A stretch of DNA of 64,000 nt, taken from Aegilops tauschii subsp. strangulata. Lineage: Eukaryota; Streptophyta; Magnoliopsida; Poales; Poaceae. The number at the start of each line of letters is the position of its first letter. Positions within the stretch are counted from its first letter, which is position 1. The notes under the pieces were generated by a model that ran no database searches, had not been told where the DNA came from, and saw nothing but the letters and a program-made list of their open reading frames with translations. The translations under genes and the position numbers were made by a program. Of the stretch, positions 13,413 to 24,598 are shown in pieces. The DNA lies in NCBI RefSeq assembly GCF_002575655.3, contig NC_053035.3, positions 92,033,322 through 92,097,321 of the forward strand. The letters run 5' to 3'.

Positions 13413-15248
13413 TCACACCATATCTAGTAAAGTACGATTACGACGTTCGGACACACCATTACGTTGTGGTGTTCCGGGTGGCGTGAGTTGCGAAACTATT
13501 CCACATTGTTTCAAATGTAGGCCAAACTCGTAACTCAAATATTCTCCTCCATGATCTGACCGTAGAAACTTTATTTTCTTGTTACGATGATTTTCAACTT
13601 CGCTCTGAAATTCTTTGAACTTTTCAAATGTTTCAGACTTATGTTTCATTAAGTAGATATACCCATATCTGCTCAAATCATCTATGAAGGTGAGAAAATA
13701 ACGATATCCGCCACGAGCCTCAATATTCATCGAACCACATACATCTGTATGTATGATTTCCAACAAATTAGTTGCTCTCTCCATAGTTCCGGAGAACGGT
13801 GTTTTAGTCATCTTGCCGATGAGACACGGTTCGCAAGTACCAAGTGATTCATAATCAAGTGATTCCAAAAGTCCATCATTATGGAGTTTCTCCATGCGCT
13901 TTACACCGATATGACCTAAACGGCAGTGCCACAAATAAGTTGCACTATCATTATCAACTCTGCATCTTTTGGCTTCGACATTATGAATATGTGTGTCACT
14001 ACTACCGAGATTCATTAAAAATAGACCACTCTTCAAGGGTGCATGACCATAAAAGATATTACTCATATAAATAGAACAACCATTATTCTCTGATTTAAAT
14101 GAATAACCGTCTCGCATCAAACAAGATCCAGATATAATGTTCATGCTCAACGCTGGCACCAAATAACAATTATTTAGGTCTAATACTAATCCCGAAGGTA
14201 TATGTAGAGGTAGCGTGCCGACGGCGATCACATCGACTTTGGAACCGTTTCCCACGCGCATCGTCACCTCGTCCTTGGCCAGTGTTCGCTTAATCCGTAG
14301 TCCCTGTTTCGAGTTGCAAATATTAGCAACAGAACCAGTATCAAATACCCAGGTGCTACTGCGAGCTCTGGTAAGGTACACATCAATAACATGTATATCA
14401 CATATACCTTTGTTCACCTTGCCATCCTTCTTATCCGCCAAATACTTGGGGTAGTTCCGCTTCCAGTGACCAGTCTGCTTGCAGTAGAAGCACTCAGTCT
14501 CAGGCTTAGGTCCAGATTTGGGTTTTTTCTCCTGAACAGCAACTTGCTTGCTGTTCTTCTTGAAGTTCCCCTTCTTCTTCCCTTTGCCCTTTTTCTTGAA
14601 ACTAGTGGTCTTATTGACCATCAACACTTGATGCTCCTTTTTGATTTCTACCTTCGTTGCCTTTAGCATTGCGAAGAGCTCGGGAATTGTCTTATTCATC
14701 CCTTGCATGTTATAGTTCATCACGAAGCTCTTGTAGCTTGGTGGCAGTGATTGAAGAATTCTGTCAATGACGCTATCATCCGGAAGATTAACTCCCAGTT
14801 GAATCAAGTGATTGTTATACCCAGACATTTTGAGTATATGTTCACTGACAGAACTATTCTCTTCCATCTTGCAGCTGTAGAACTTATTGGAGACTTCATA
14901 TCTCTCAATCCGGGCATTTGCTTGAAATATTAACTTCAACTCCTGGAACATCTCATATGCTCCATGACGTTTAAAACGTCGTTGAAGACCCGGTTCTAAG
15001 CCGTAAAGCATGGCACACTGAACTATCGAGTAGTCATCAGCTTTGCTCTGCCAGACGTTCATAACCTCTGGTGTTGCTCTTGCAGCAGGCCTGGCACCCA
15101 GCGGTGCTTCCAGGACGTAATTCTTCTGTGCAGCAATGAGGATAATCCTCAAGTTACGGACCCAGTCCGTATAATTGCTACCATCATCTTTCAACTTTGC
15201 TTTCTCAAGGAACGCATTAAAATTCAACGGAACAACAGCACGGGCCAT
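13413..15248 (-). CDS. Copia gag-protease-integrase N-part, ends at an in-frame TGA
   Basis: This 611-residue frame begins at ATG 15248. Gag occupies about 1-245. A CCHC-type zinc knuckle lies near 253-266, with its last Cys replaced by Tyr. The protease active-site motif DTGS is near residue 302. The integrase HHCC finger is at about 438-480, and the core region follows with visible TD, DD and NGVSERRN-type motifs. It stops at TGA (13413-13415), and the same frame resumes at once in 11262-13409. One nonsense codon and one damaged zinc finger are the only obvious lesions, so this was recently a competent element. Confidence 0.9.
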   Translation of the reverse strand: MARAVVPLNFNAFLEKAKLKDDGSNYTDWVRNLRIILIAAQKNYVLEAPLGARPAARATPEVMNVWQSKADDYSIVQCAMLYGLEPGLQRRFKRHGAYEMFQELKLIFQANARIERYEVSNKFYSCKMEENSSVSEHILKMSGYNNHLIQLGVNLPDDSVIDRILQSLPPSYKSFVMNYNMQGMNKTIPELFAMLKATKVEIKKEHQVLMVNKTTSFKKKGKGKKKGNFKKNSKQVAVQEKKPKSGPKPETECFYCKQTGHWKRNYPKYLADKKDGKVNKGICDIHVIDVYLTRARSSTWVFDTGSVANICNSKQGLRIKRTLAKDEVTMRVGNGSKVDVIAVGTLPLHIPSGLVLDLNNCYLVPALSMNIISGSCLMRDGYSFKSENNGCSIYMSNIFYGHAPLKSGLFLMNLGSSDTHIHNVEAKRCRVDNDSATYLWHCRLGHIGVKRMEKLHNDGLLESLDYESLGTCEPCLIGKMTKTPFSGTMERATNLLEIIHTDVCGSMNIEARGGYRYFLTFIDDLSRYGYIYLMKHKSETFEKFKEFQSEVENHRNKKIKFLRSDHGGEYLSYEFGLHLKQCGIVSQLTPPGTPQRNGVSERRNRTLLDMV

Positions 15249-16475
15249 CTATCTACAATTAACATAGACAAGCAAGATACTATCAGGTACTAAGTTCATG
15301 ATAAATTTAAGTTCTATTAATCATATTACTTAAGAACTCCCACTTAGATAGACATGCCTCAAATCATCTAAGTGATTACGTGATCCAAATCAACTAAACC
15401 ATAACCGATCATCACGTGAAATGGAGTAGTTTTCAATGGTGAACATCACTATGTTGGTCATATCTACTATATGATTCACGCTCGACCTTTCGGTCTCAGT
15501 GTTCCGAGGCCATATCTGCATATGCTAGGCTTGTCAAGTTTAACCTGAGTATTCTGCATGTGCAAAACTGGCTTGCACCCGTTGTAGATGGACGTAGAGC
15601 TTATCACACCCGATCATCACGTGGTGTCTGGGCACGACGAACTTTGGCAACGGTGCATACTTAGGGAGAACACTTTTATCTTGAAATTTAGTGAGAGATC
15701 ATCTTATAATGCTGCCATCAATCAAAGCAAGATAAGATGCATAAAAGATAAACATCACATGCAATCAATATAAGTGATATGATATGGCCATCATCATCTT
15801 GTGCTTGTGATCTCCATCTCCGAAGCACCGTCATGATCACCATCGTCACTGGCGCGACACCTTGATCTCGATCGTAGCATCATTGTCGTCTCGCCAACTA
15901 TTGCTTCTACGACTATCGGTACCGCTTAGCGATAAAGTAAAAAACAATTACATGGTGATTGCATTGCATACAATAAAGCGACAACCATATGGCTCCTGCC
16001 AGTTGCCGATAACTCGGTTACAAAACATGATCATCTCATACAATAAAATTCAGCATCATGTCTTGACCATATCACATCACAACATGCCCTGCAAAAACAA
16101 GTTAGACGTCCTCTACTTTGTTGTTGCAAGTTTTACGTGGCTGCTACGGGCTTAGCAAGAACCGTTCTTACCTACGCATCAAAACCACAACAATAGTTTG
16201 TCAAGTTGGTGCTGTTTTAACCTTCGCAAGGACCGGGCGTAGCCACACTCGGTTCAACTAAAGTGAGAGAGACAGACACCCGCCAGTCACCTTTAAGCAA
16301 CGAGTGCTCGCAACGGTGAAACCAGTATCGCGTAAGCATACGCGTAATGTCGGTCTGGGCCGCTTCATCTCACAATACCGCTGAACCAAAATATGACATG
16401 CTGGTAAGCAGTATGACTTATATCGCCCACAACTCACTTGTGTTCTACTCGTGCATATAACATCAACACATAAAA
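15249..16475 (-). other. Untranslated leader of outer copia element
   Basis: This ~1.2-kb region between primer-binding site and gag holds no open frame of note. Long leaders that carry packaging and dimerisation signals are usual in this lineage. Related leader sequence is seen at 60335-61505 in the third copia element. Confidence 0.75.
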
Positions 16476-16492
16476 CCTGGCTCGGATGCCAC
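16476..16492 (-). other. Primer-binding site of outer copia element
   Basis: Adjacent to the 5' LTR the minus strand reads TGGCATCCGAGCCAGG, close to the initiator-methionine tRNA complement used by copia elements. Confidence 0.8.
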
Positions 16493-18227
16493 TGTTGGGA
16501 ACGTAATAATTTCAAAAAAATCCTACGCACACGCAAGATCATGGTGATGCATAGCAACGAGAGGGGAGAGTGTTGTCCACGTACCCTCGTAGACCGAAAG
16601 CGGAAGCGTTAACACAACGCGGTTGATGTAGTCGTACGTCTTCACGATCCGACCGATCAAGTACCGAACGCACGGCACCTCCGAGTTCAGCACACGTTCA
16701 GCTCGATGACGTCCCTCGAACTCCGATCCAGCCGAGTGTTGAGGGAGAGTTTCGTCAGCACGACGGCGTGGTGACAATGATGATGTTCTACCGACGCAGG
16801 GCTTCGCCTAAGCACCGCTACGATATTATCGAGGTGTAATATAGTGGAGGGGGCACCGCACACGGCTAAGAGATCAATGATCAATTGTGTGTCTAGAGGT
16901 GCCCCCCTGCCCCCGTATATAAAGGAGCAAGGGGGGGTTCGGCCGGCCAAAGGGGAGAGGCGCGCCAGGAGAAGTCCTACTCCTACCGGGAGTAGGACTC
17001 CCCCCCTTTTCCATGTTGGACTAGGAGAGAGAGGGGAAAGAGGTGGAGGGGAGGAAGGGAAGGGGGGGCGCCGCCCCCCTCTCCTTGTCCTATTCGGACT
17101 GGGGGGGAGGGGCGTGCGGCCCTGCCCTGGCCTCCTCTCCTCTCTTCCACCTAGGCCCACTAAGGCCCATTAAGTTACCGGGGGGTTCCGGTAACCTCCC
17201 GGTACTCCGGAAAAATCCCGATTTCACCCGGAACACTTCCGATATCCAAACATAGGCTTCCAATATATCAATCTTTATGTCTCGACCATTTCGAGACTCC
17301 TCATTATGTCAGTGATCACATCCGGGACTCCGAACAACCTTCGGTACATCAAAACATATAAACTCATAATATAACTGTCATCGTAACGTTAAGCGTGCGG
17401 ACCCTACGGGTTCGAGAACTATGTAGACATGACCGAGACACCTCTCCGGTCAATAACCAATAGCGGAACCTCGATGCTCATATTGGCTCCCACATATTCT
17501 ACGAAGATCTTTATCGGTCAGACCGCATAACAACATACGTTGTTCCTTTGTCATCGGTATGTTACTTGCCCGAGATTCGATCGTCGTTATCTCGATACCT
17601 AGTTCAATTTCGTTACCGGCAAGTCTCTTTACTCGTTCCGTAATACATCATCCCGCAACTAACTCATTAGTTACAATGCTTGCAAGGCTTATAGTGATGT
17701 GTATTACTGAGTGGGCCCAGAGATACCTCTCCGACAATCGGAGTGACAAATCCTAATCTCGAAATACGCCAACCCAACAAGTACCTTTGGAGACACCTGT
17801 AGAGCACCTTTATAATCACCCAGTTACGTTGTGACGTTTGGTAGCACACAAAGTGTTCCTCCGGTAAACGGGAGTTGCATAATCTCATAGTCATAGGAAC
17901 ATGTATAAGTCATGAAGAAAGCAATAGCAACATACTAAATGATCGAGTGCTAAGCTAACGGAATGGGTCAAGTCAATCACATCATTCTCCTAATGATGTG
18001 ATCCCGTCAATCAAATGACAACTCATGTCTATGGCTAGGAAACATAACCATCTTTGATCAACGAGCTAGTCAAGTAGAGGCATACTAGTGACACTCTGTT
18101 TGTCTATGTATTCACACAAGTATTATGTTTCCAGTTAATACAATTCTAGCATGAATAATAAACATTTATCATGATATAAGGAAATAAATAATAACTTTAT
18201 TATTGCCTCTAGGGCATATTTCCTTCA
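16493..18227 (-). repeat. Outer copia 5' LTR (intact)
   Basis: This 1,735-bp LTR begins TGAAGGAAATATGCCCTAG on the minus strand and ends TTCCCAACA. It is the uninterrupted partner of 861-1327 plus 9962-11228 and is followed by the CATCG duplication. Confidence 0.95.
16916..16923 (-). promoter_or_regulatory. TATA box of outer copia LTR promoter
   Basis: The minus strand reads CCTTTATATACGG inside the 5' LTR, downstream of the GC-rich block. This is the expected core promoter of the element. The third copia copy has a diverged version near 47720. Confidence 0.55.
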
Positions 18228-18393
18228 CATCGCAGCTTTTTAGTTGGCTTCCAGGTGATGCCTCTCTTTGATGGGCTTGTCACTGGCTCGGCCAGTGCCC
18301 TGACTAGCTATTTGTCTTCTGGTGCTCACGGGATGGTGGTTCATGTAAAAAATATCTTTCCTTATCTTAATAAAGACCGACTTCGGCCTTTCG

Positions 18394-18540
18394 AATACAA
18401 GCTAGACACCATATGGAACATGCAACCACATATGACACCGCGAAGTAAAAGCAAGCACCTGGGATGGTGGTTCATTGCGAGCGAGGTCATCAACTCCAGA
18501 GCTACGTTTACCGTCTCCATCTGCTGACACTGCACCTATT
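18394..18540. repeat. Tandem repeat, right part beyond the nest
   Basis: This segment continues the repeat interrupted after 786. It aligns with 396-530, sharing the CTAGACACCATATG and ACATGCAACCACATAT words and the later CAGAGCTACGTT word. It shows that everything between 787 and 18393 was inserted later. Confidence 0.6.
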
Positions 18541-19367
18541 ATAAGGCTGAAACGTGTCTGGCCTATCCGCGTACGACGCTGGAGCGACTTCTCTCTTTTC
18601 TTTTTTGCTTCTCTCATAGCAGCAGAGTCTGAAATACCCTTGCATAAAAACACAATAGTGAGAGTATGGGTGAAGTGTGTGCAGAACTAGTGCACTATAA
18701 AAGTAGCAGATAGCAGGTGGCTGAAAAATAAATCACAGGAGACATATGATAGCTCTACAACATTGCATGGCAAACAAAATTAGATTCTACTCCGTATGAT
18801 TTGGTAATATATGAGCACAGGAAATGCAGGTACTCCTCCAGCACACCACCACATGTGGTCATATCAAGATAACAGTCGACTAAAAATAAATAGGTCAATC
18901 GATTTTTTTAGTGAACCATCCGATCTATAAGGAACGGGCAGATGGCCTTCGTCTACCTCCCGCCAGTCACTGTTGACGATCTTCTCGAACCGCCAGCGAC
19001 CACCGACCCAGACCCCTGCCTCCGCCTCCCCGCCCTCCCCTCGACCTCACACCACCGCCGTGCTTGGTAGCGCCCCCAGGCCATCCCTTTAATCCCGGCC
19101 GACCTCCAGATCGGGCGCCAGTAGCTCTAGGCCCAACACGCCCCTAACATAAACACTGAGGCGTTGCTTCCCCGGCGTAATAGGTGGACTAGCGCCTATT
19201 ACGCTGGGGAATGCTTCCGTTAATTGGGAATCAACTGACCAGGAATTGAAATTCAGGGGGGGTGACGGACCTCTAGCTAAGCTGAAATAGTATATGAGGA
19301 GAAACCTTATGCATCGCGAGTTACTAGGAACATCTAGTATCAAGAAGAAGTGGTCAACTAGTGTCTT
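18541..19367. other. Intergenic stretch, no gene recognised
   Basis: This holds mixed sequence with short open frames on both strands and no recognisable protein. A short GC-rich patch at 18990-19090 looks like eroded coding DNA. The only structured element is the inverted repeat at 19168-19211. Confidence 0.5.
19168..19211. repeat. Small perfect-type hairpin
   Basis: The arm TTCCCCGGCGTAATAGG is followed by a 10-base loop and its near-exact inverse CCTATTACGCTGGGGAA, with one mismatch in 17 bp. Pairing extends partly beyond the arms. Its function is unknown. Confidence 0.6.
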
Positions 19368-20128
19368 CTATGGGATGAATACCGTGCAAGCAGACACGTA
19401 AGATTTGCACGAATAAGGAAAGAGGAGTACCCTTATCGGTTGCCAGTGTGGTCTCCTCCATATGTCGCCGTGATCTTCTTTTTTCTCCCGGGGGAACCGA
19501 TGTTTTGGAGAACCGTGGATCCTTGGACAAACCCATGGCCAAATTGTTGACTGTGTTGCCGTGGCCGTATATCGGCGGAGGGGAAGCAGATCAGAGGCGG
19601 CGAAGGACGGCGTAGCAGGAACAACTCCGGTGCGGTGGAGGGTGGCGAAGTTGGAGCGGCAGCGGTGAGGCGCAGGACGGCGTGGTTGAACTGGCTCGGG
19701 TACGGACGGCTCGGCCTCGGCTTTAACTACTAGCCGTGGAGGGCGTTGCGGTTGAGGTTGCGGTGGACGACGACGTCGGGGTATCGGCTCCGGCGTGATG
19801 GAGGAGAGGGCGGCGGTTGATGGGTGGGATGGGGTGGCGGACGGAGGACGCCGGGGTTTCGCGGCTGGTGGAGAGGTAGTTTTTGCGCCCACGGAGTACG
19901 AATAGGGAATCGGACGAGTGGGCGGGGGTGAGGGGGAGAACTATGTTTCGGTCTAGGACGCGCTTGTTTTTGGCTTTTTTGAACAGAAGATGTGACGCGC
20001 TTGTTTGAAATTTGGGGAAAGTACAAACTTTGCGCCCTCTTAAATTTCGGACCTACTGCGGGTCGGGGGTAGGATGGTAATCCCAGGTGTCCCAAATAGT
20101 GGGCGGGAGCGATTTCGGCCGCGCGCAT
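19368..20128 (-). other. GC-rich Pro/Arg-rich open frames, possible gene remnant
   Basis: Two overlapping minus-strand frames (174 codons at 19368-19892 and 132 codons at 19730-20128) are rich in Pro, Arg, Ser and Ala, as non-coding GC-rich DNA often is. No domain, signal peptide or splice pattern stands out, and no homology was recognised. This could be the eroded first exon and leader of a lost gene. The function is not assignable. Confidence 0.25.
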
Positions 20129-22444
20129 GTGTGCTTAGGCGGCCATTGTGTATGAATGTTTTTCGGAGGCGGTTGCGTGGCGTCTAGATGAAGCTACAAA
20201 CCTACCCCGGTTTAGACACGTCGTGCCGGTAGGTTTCACGGGTCGGAGTTATTAGAAAAGTAATTTCCTTGTACTACCAAACATTGGTCTCACGCGGTTT
20301 TGGGCGAGTGGAGGCTCTTTTGGCGCTTCGTTCGAAATTTTGAAACACAAGCATTCACGTTTAGAGTACTCTTGAACTTTGAGGATTGACCTAAATAGAC
20401 AACGTTAAATTTGACCTTGTATGTTTGAAAACCTCATTAAATTATCCGCTTCTTTTTGAAATTTTGACACTTGAAAATCCTATAACTACGATTATTTTGG
20501 AATGGAGGAGCTAAATTAGAATCTATTTTGTACACGACTACATATGCTATTATGTACAAAATCAGAGCAAAGATTGGTGCCCCCATAATTTAGGTATGAT
20601 TTACAAATGCCATGATATCAAATTCAAATAATTGAATGGACTTCATGATGAATTCGGTTTTTTAAAACCACCTTAAGTTGAATTCAAATGTATGCTAGTT
20701 CATAGGTAGCTATTTATAATGTTCATTGTGTAACTTTCGTATGTATATTGTGCTTTACACACACAACATGAACTATACTCACGTTTATATTCGATTGCTA
20801 AAGCGATGCATTGTCTGGAGTTCAAAATACTAACTATGTGGATCAATTGTGTCGAATAATAACATAGACATGCTCAAATTCGATAGAATCTAGATGTCTG
20901 ATGGATCAATGACCGTTCCTTACGCGAATTGCAAATATCATGATCCCATCCTAATATTTGGATACAATTTATATCTTTAATCAATGTGTACAGCAGTCTT
21001 GTACGTGTAGTTTCAGTCTCCATCGGTGGTCTCTCACACATGCTCACACACTCTCTCCCGAGGTGTCTTTCTCGCACACATGCTCTCGATATAAACCTCC
21101 CTCCCTCTCGTAACCATTTACGACAGTTTTCACTAACCTTTATCACAAGCACTCTTCCTCTCGCAAGCATACACACGCACAATCCCCATCGACCCTTTCT
21201 ATATACACAGACCTGCCTACGTGTCTCCTGTACGCACATTCTGTAGGATGCCCCTTAAAGTTAGGTTGGATGAATAGTAATATCAGAGATAAAGGGGTTA
21301 CCTTAGTCCGAGAAACTAGGGTTACAAATCCTAGCCGGCTTTGTCAGTGGACATAGAGTCCTTCACAATTATGCTATCTTTGTCTTGTACGACTAGTCAT
21401 CCATGGGTCTCCCTAAATGCGTCACGGGCCGACCAATGTGGCGCAGGACGGAACCGAACGAACGGCCTCACCTCGACCCACCGGACCTCACGCGGTGACA
21501 CACCCTCTGCCCCCATGTCTCGTTATCTTCTCACACCCACACATACCAACACAGACACCACACACAAAAAATATATTCTCCTGGTGCCTCTATCCACTCC
21601 CCCCTTGCATATACACACTCAAGGGAATCTCTCACTGTGACGTCATATTCGTCTCTCTCTCTCTAGACCACTCTCATTTCTCGTGCTATCTCTCCCACGC
21701 CCCCCCCCCTTGTCGGCCCCTCTATCCATGCCTCTCTCGAATACATAATACACACACATACCTCTCTAGGCCCTGCCAAATGCATCAACTACACATTCAC
21801 ACATGTTACATCATGTACCCCATTGATCTAAAAAGCCCTCTCTTCACGTTTATTTCGCATACAACATTCCTTTTGAATAAAGTGTGGCCAAAAAAATATT
21901 TTAGAATTTCTACATATATACAACATTACAAAGTTATATGGAGGAGTATGAACGCTTGCATTGCATGGTGCCCACAATGATATTTATTCCGCACTGTGAA
22001 TTTGTATATTTTTATACTATATATAAAGTTAGTCATAATAAATAGAAACGAAGAGCATCTCTCTCTCCATCGCATACCCCCCCTCTATGCCCCTTTCACG
22101 TACGCACACAAACTATCTCCAGGTCCTCTAAAAGTAAGCCCCCAGCACATTCACGCATGTTTCATCTTTCTCTCGTGATATATACAGTGACGATCATTGT
22201 ATTTGAAGCGAAAGCACAATACGTACATTGGACTTCAGAATCCACTCATTACAGTCACCATTTACGTTTTGTGGTTATTACATAGTCACGGGCTCACTGT
22301 ACAACTCTGTATTTGCTCAAGACACGACTAGTTGACCAGTTAAATGCTCCATGTGGCACCTCTAGTGTTGCATCACATTATCTCACTACCATCGGGCCCA
22401 CCTGTCGGCTTGTATCTACTCTACATCTACACTCTTATAAAATA
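20129..22444. other. AT-rich intergenic DNA with CT/CA-rich patches
   Basis: No gene is recognised. The sequence at 20300-20980 is AT-rich. From 21030 to 22170 it becomes rich in C, T and CA words (CTCTCT near 21650, CACACA near 21180 and 21540), producing several low-complexity open frames that look spurious. Confidence 0.55.
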
Positions 22445-22930
22445 CTAGCAAGATGCCCATGCGTTGCACGGAACATCAAGATGCATTTGTATGGGTAGTT
22501 TATCTTGTGGGAGAAAAGGATGAACAAGGGAAGGCCTTATTTGCAAGTGTGGAGAGGGGTGTGGGTATCTTTTTGCAAAATTGCCATAGTTTCCTTCCTA
22601 TCCGTCAGATATAGATCGGACGGCCTATATTGCAGGATGGCAAGCACACGATCATCACCGACTATGCTTTTTATAAGAGTAGGGATAAAATACACTCTTA
22701 TAAAAAACAGAGTTGGTGATGATAGTGTGCCTGCCATCCTGCAATATAGGCCGTCCGATTTATATCTGACGGATAGGAAAGAAACTATGACAATTTTGCC
22801 GAAGATGTACCCACACACCTCTCCACATTTGCAAATAAGGCCTTCCCTTGTTCATCCTTTTTTCTCACAAGATAAACTAGTCATACAAATGCATCTTGAT
22901 GTTACGTGCAACGCACGGGCATCTTGCTAG
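22445..22930. mobile_element. 486-bp foldback MITE with TA target site
   Basis: Almost the whole element is one inverted repeat. The left arm begins CTAGCAAGATGCCCATGCG and the right arm ends CGGGCATCTTGCTAG. The two arms meet near 22688 around a run that reads TTTTTATAAGAGTAGGGA and its inverse. It is flanked by TA (22443-22444 and 22931-22932), the mariner-type target duplication. It has no coding capacity. Both arms give mirrored open frames (22505-22930 plus, 22537-22818 minus), which are artefacts of the palindrome. A transcript would fold into a long double strand and could yield small RNAs. Confidence 0.85.
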
Positions 22931-23052
22931 TAAGAATGAAAACAAAAGACAAAAATATTGGACGGTGGTTCGAAGTCATGACCGCGGGCACAGCGGACAA
23001 GGTGGCCTTGTATTGGTATGCTGAGCCGTCTGTTTTAACACACAGGAGCTGG

Positions 23053-23300
23053 TGTGGTGATTATACACACACGCACGCATGCACACGAACTGCATGCACG
23101 CAACACTCACACGAACTGCATGCACCCAAACACGCACGCAACACTCACACGTACACACGTAGCCACGCACGCACGCAACACTCACACGCACACACGCACG
23201 CATGCATGCACACACCAGTACACCACACGACCAACACACACTCTCACGCTCAAGTGCTCAACCTACACGTGCATGCGCACACATCAGGCCCTGACAGACA
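23053..23300. repeat. CA-rich minisatellite
   Basis: Irregular repeats of CACACG, CACGCA and AACTCACACG words extend for about 250 bp. Two partly matching longer units containing GAACTGCATGCACG are visible near 23087 and 23114. Confidence 0.75.
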
Positions 23301-23777
23301 CATACACAACCAGGTGATTCCCGCGCACGGGGTGGAGTCTTGTCGCACCTGTGTAAATTTGTGTTTATCTGACCTTTTCCCTATGCGAACTGACAGGTGG
23401 GACCCACAAGGAACGTGGTCAATTTAACTAGTCAACATGGTGCCGCGCAGACTATTTGGCCGGTCAACAAAGTGCAATCTGATGCTGAACCGTGAGCAAG
23501 TGACCGTATAATCACCGCAAAACGTATATAGTGACCGTAATCAGCTTATTCTGAAGTTCGGTGAACGTATTACGCTTTTCTCTTTGTAGGCCCTCCAAAA
23601 CAACATCTCTACACGTTCTCGCATGTTACATCTAACAACTATGCAATACAGCACTACTACTACACTCTAACACAATAAATCATATGTGTTTTTAGTTTTA
23701 CTAGATATCATATTGTTACTTAATTATTCAGTTTGCATACATTAAAATTGCCTTTGAAATGTATGCCCAGTATCATA

Positions 23778-24200
23778 TACCGCGCGGGAAAAATCCCGCC
23801 CTTTCCTGTTTAATCGGGTTTGTATTGATGGATCGTGCGAAATAGCAAAACTATAGTACTATATGCAGTGCAAGTGACAGTTCACTGGACCGTCGTGTCG
23901 TGTACTCCTCCGTCGTAAGAGTGGAGCGCTCGCTTTCATAAATCTTCTAGTCCCTTTCGCCGACATGTGGGGCATCAAGCTACCGGGTCCACGTGCCATA
24001 CCGGAATACAGTGTAGAGCAGCCGGGGTGAAGCACCCAGTCATGGCACCGGCGTAGTAATGAGAAATGAGGCGTCAAATCACAAAGCTGCACCTTTCCCG
24101 CAGTTAAGTTGGAGGGATGAAGTAATAATGCTAAAAAAAGAAGTTAGAGGGACGAAGCAACCATCATTTTCACTCGTTGCTGAATCCGCTTCTCCCTCAT
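23778..24200 (+). repeat. Leader-like dispersed sequence, copy A
   Basis: Three blocks recur elsewhere in the window: a CGCGCGGGAAAAATCCCGCC start (compare 24348 and 30346), a CTCCGTCGTAAGAGTGGA block (compare 45848) and an AAATCACAAAGC...GAAGCAACCATCATTT block (compare 24700, 44140 and 46085). It looks like promoter or 5' leader DNA copied to several places, with no open frame worth calling. Confidence 0.5.
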
Positions 24201-24219
24201 CTTCTTCAAGTTAACCATG

Positions 24220-24562
24220 TGTTGCTTCTGTCGTTGTTCTGCCTCATGTGGGAGGCGGATCGGCTTGGTAAAGCACTGACACGTGGGACCGCATGTTAGC
24301 AAACCGCCAAGACAACGTCCTCTAAAAATAAGAAACCTCCCCCGCCATCCGCGCGGAAAAATCACCTCCTTTTTACTAATCTTGATTCTATAATTTTTTA
24401 GATCAAAATAATTGAGATTTGTATAGATAGCACACATGAGCAACCAAGTGGTACTGTTAAGGGCATCCACAGTGTGTAGCCAAATGTGAAAATAGCTTTT
24501 GGCATTGTGGGAACCATTGTGGATGGTGTTGCCAAAGCCAAAAGGATGGAACCGAAGCTCCC

Positions 24563-24598
<36 letters not shown>

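Larger units (their letters stand above)
861..18227 (-). mobile_element. Outer Ty1-copia retrotransposon, BARE/WIS/Angela type
   Basis: The LTRs run TGAAGGAAATATGCC...CAACA on the minus strand and are flanked by the 5-bp duplication CATCG (856-860 and 18228-18232). The 5' LTR is 16493-18227. The 3' LTR is 861-1327 plus 9962-11228, cut by the inner element. The interior (11229-16492) has a primer-binding site, gag-pol and a polypurine tract in the expected order. By-eye comparison of the two LTRs gives about 31 substitutions in about 1,734 bp (~1.8%), so this element is slightly older than its passenger. It looks full length, about 8.7 kb without the nested copy. Confidence 0.95.
787..18393 (+). 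mobile_element. Short retroposon (235 bp net), split by copia elements
   Basis: The 15-base word AATACAAGCTAGACA occurs at 772-786 and again at 18394-18408, directly flanking the insert, as expected for a target-primed retroposon. Without the copia nest and one copy of its CATCG duplication, the insert is about 235 bp (787-860 plus 18233-18393). Its right end reads AATAAAGACCGACTTCGGCC and lacks a clear poly-A tail. It resembles a 5'-truncated LINE 3' end or a retroposed transcript. The family was not recognised. The target word also belongs to the local repeat, which weakens the inference slightly. Confidence 0.5.

Noticed and set aside
16687..17255. 157- and 109-codon frames in GC-rich DNA
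   Set aside because: They lie within the outer copia LTR. The Pro/Gly/Arg-rich composition reflects its GC-rich block.
21417..21980. 187-codon plus-strand frame rich in His, Thr and Pro
   Set aside because: It is driven by CA- and CT-rich low-complexity DNA, with no domain or splice context.
22505..22930. 141-codon plus and 93-codon minus frames with mirrored sequence
   Set aside because: Both come from the arms of the 486-bp foldback element, so each is the inverse of the other.
23053..23300. Possible CRISPR-like array from regular short repeats
   Set aside because: The repeats are irregular CA-type words without unique spacers, and the context is a plant genome.
22906..23427. 173-codon frame of His/Thr/Ala repeats
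   Set aside because: It is the translation of the CA-rich minisatellite at 23053-23300.
23640..23665. CACTACTACTACACT as the missing left CACTA end
   Set aside because: It does not match the 41327 terminus beyond the first six bases, lies ~8 kb upstream of the transposase and lacks subterminal repeats.
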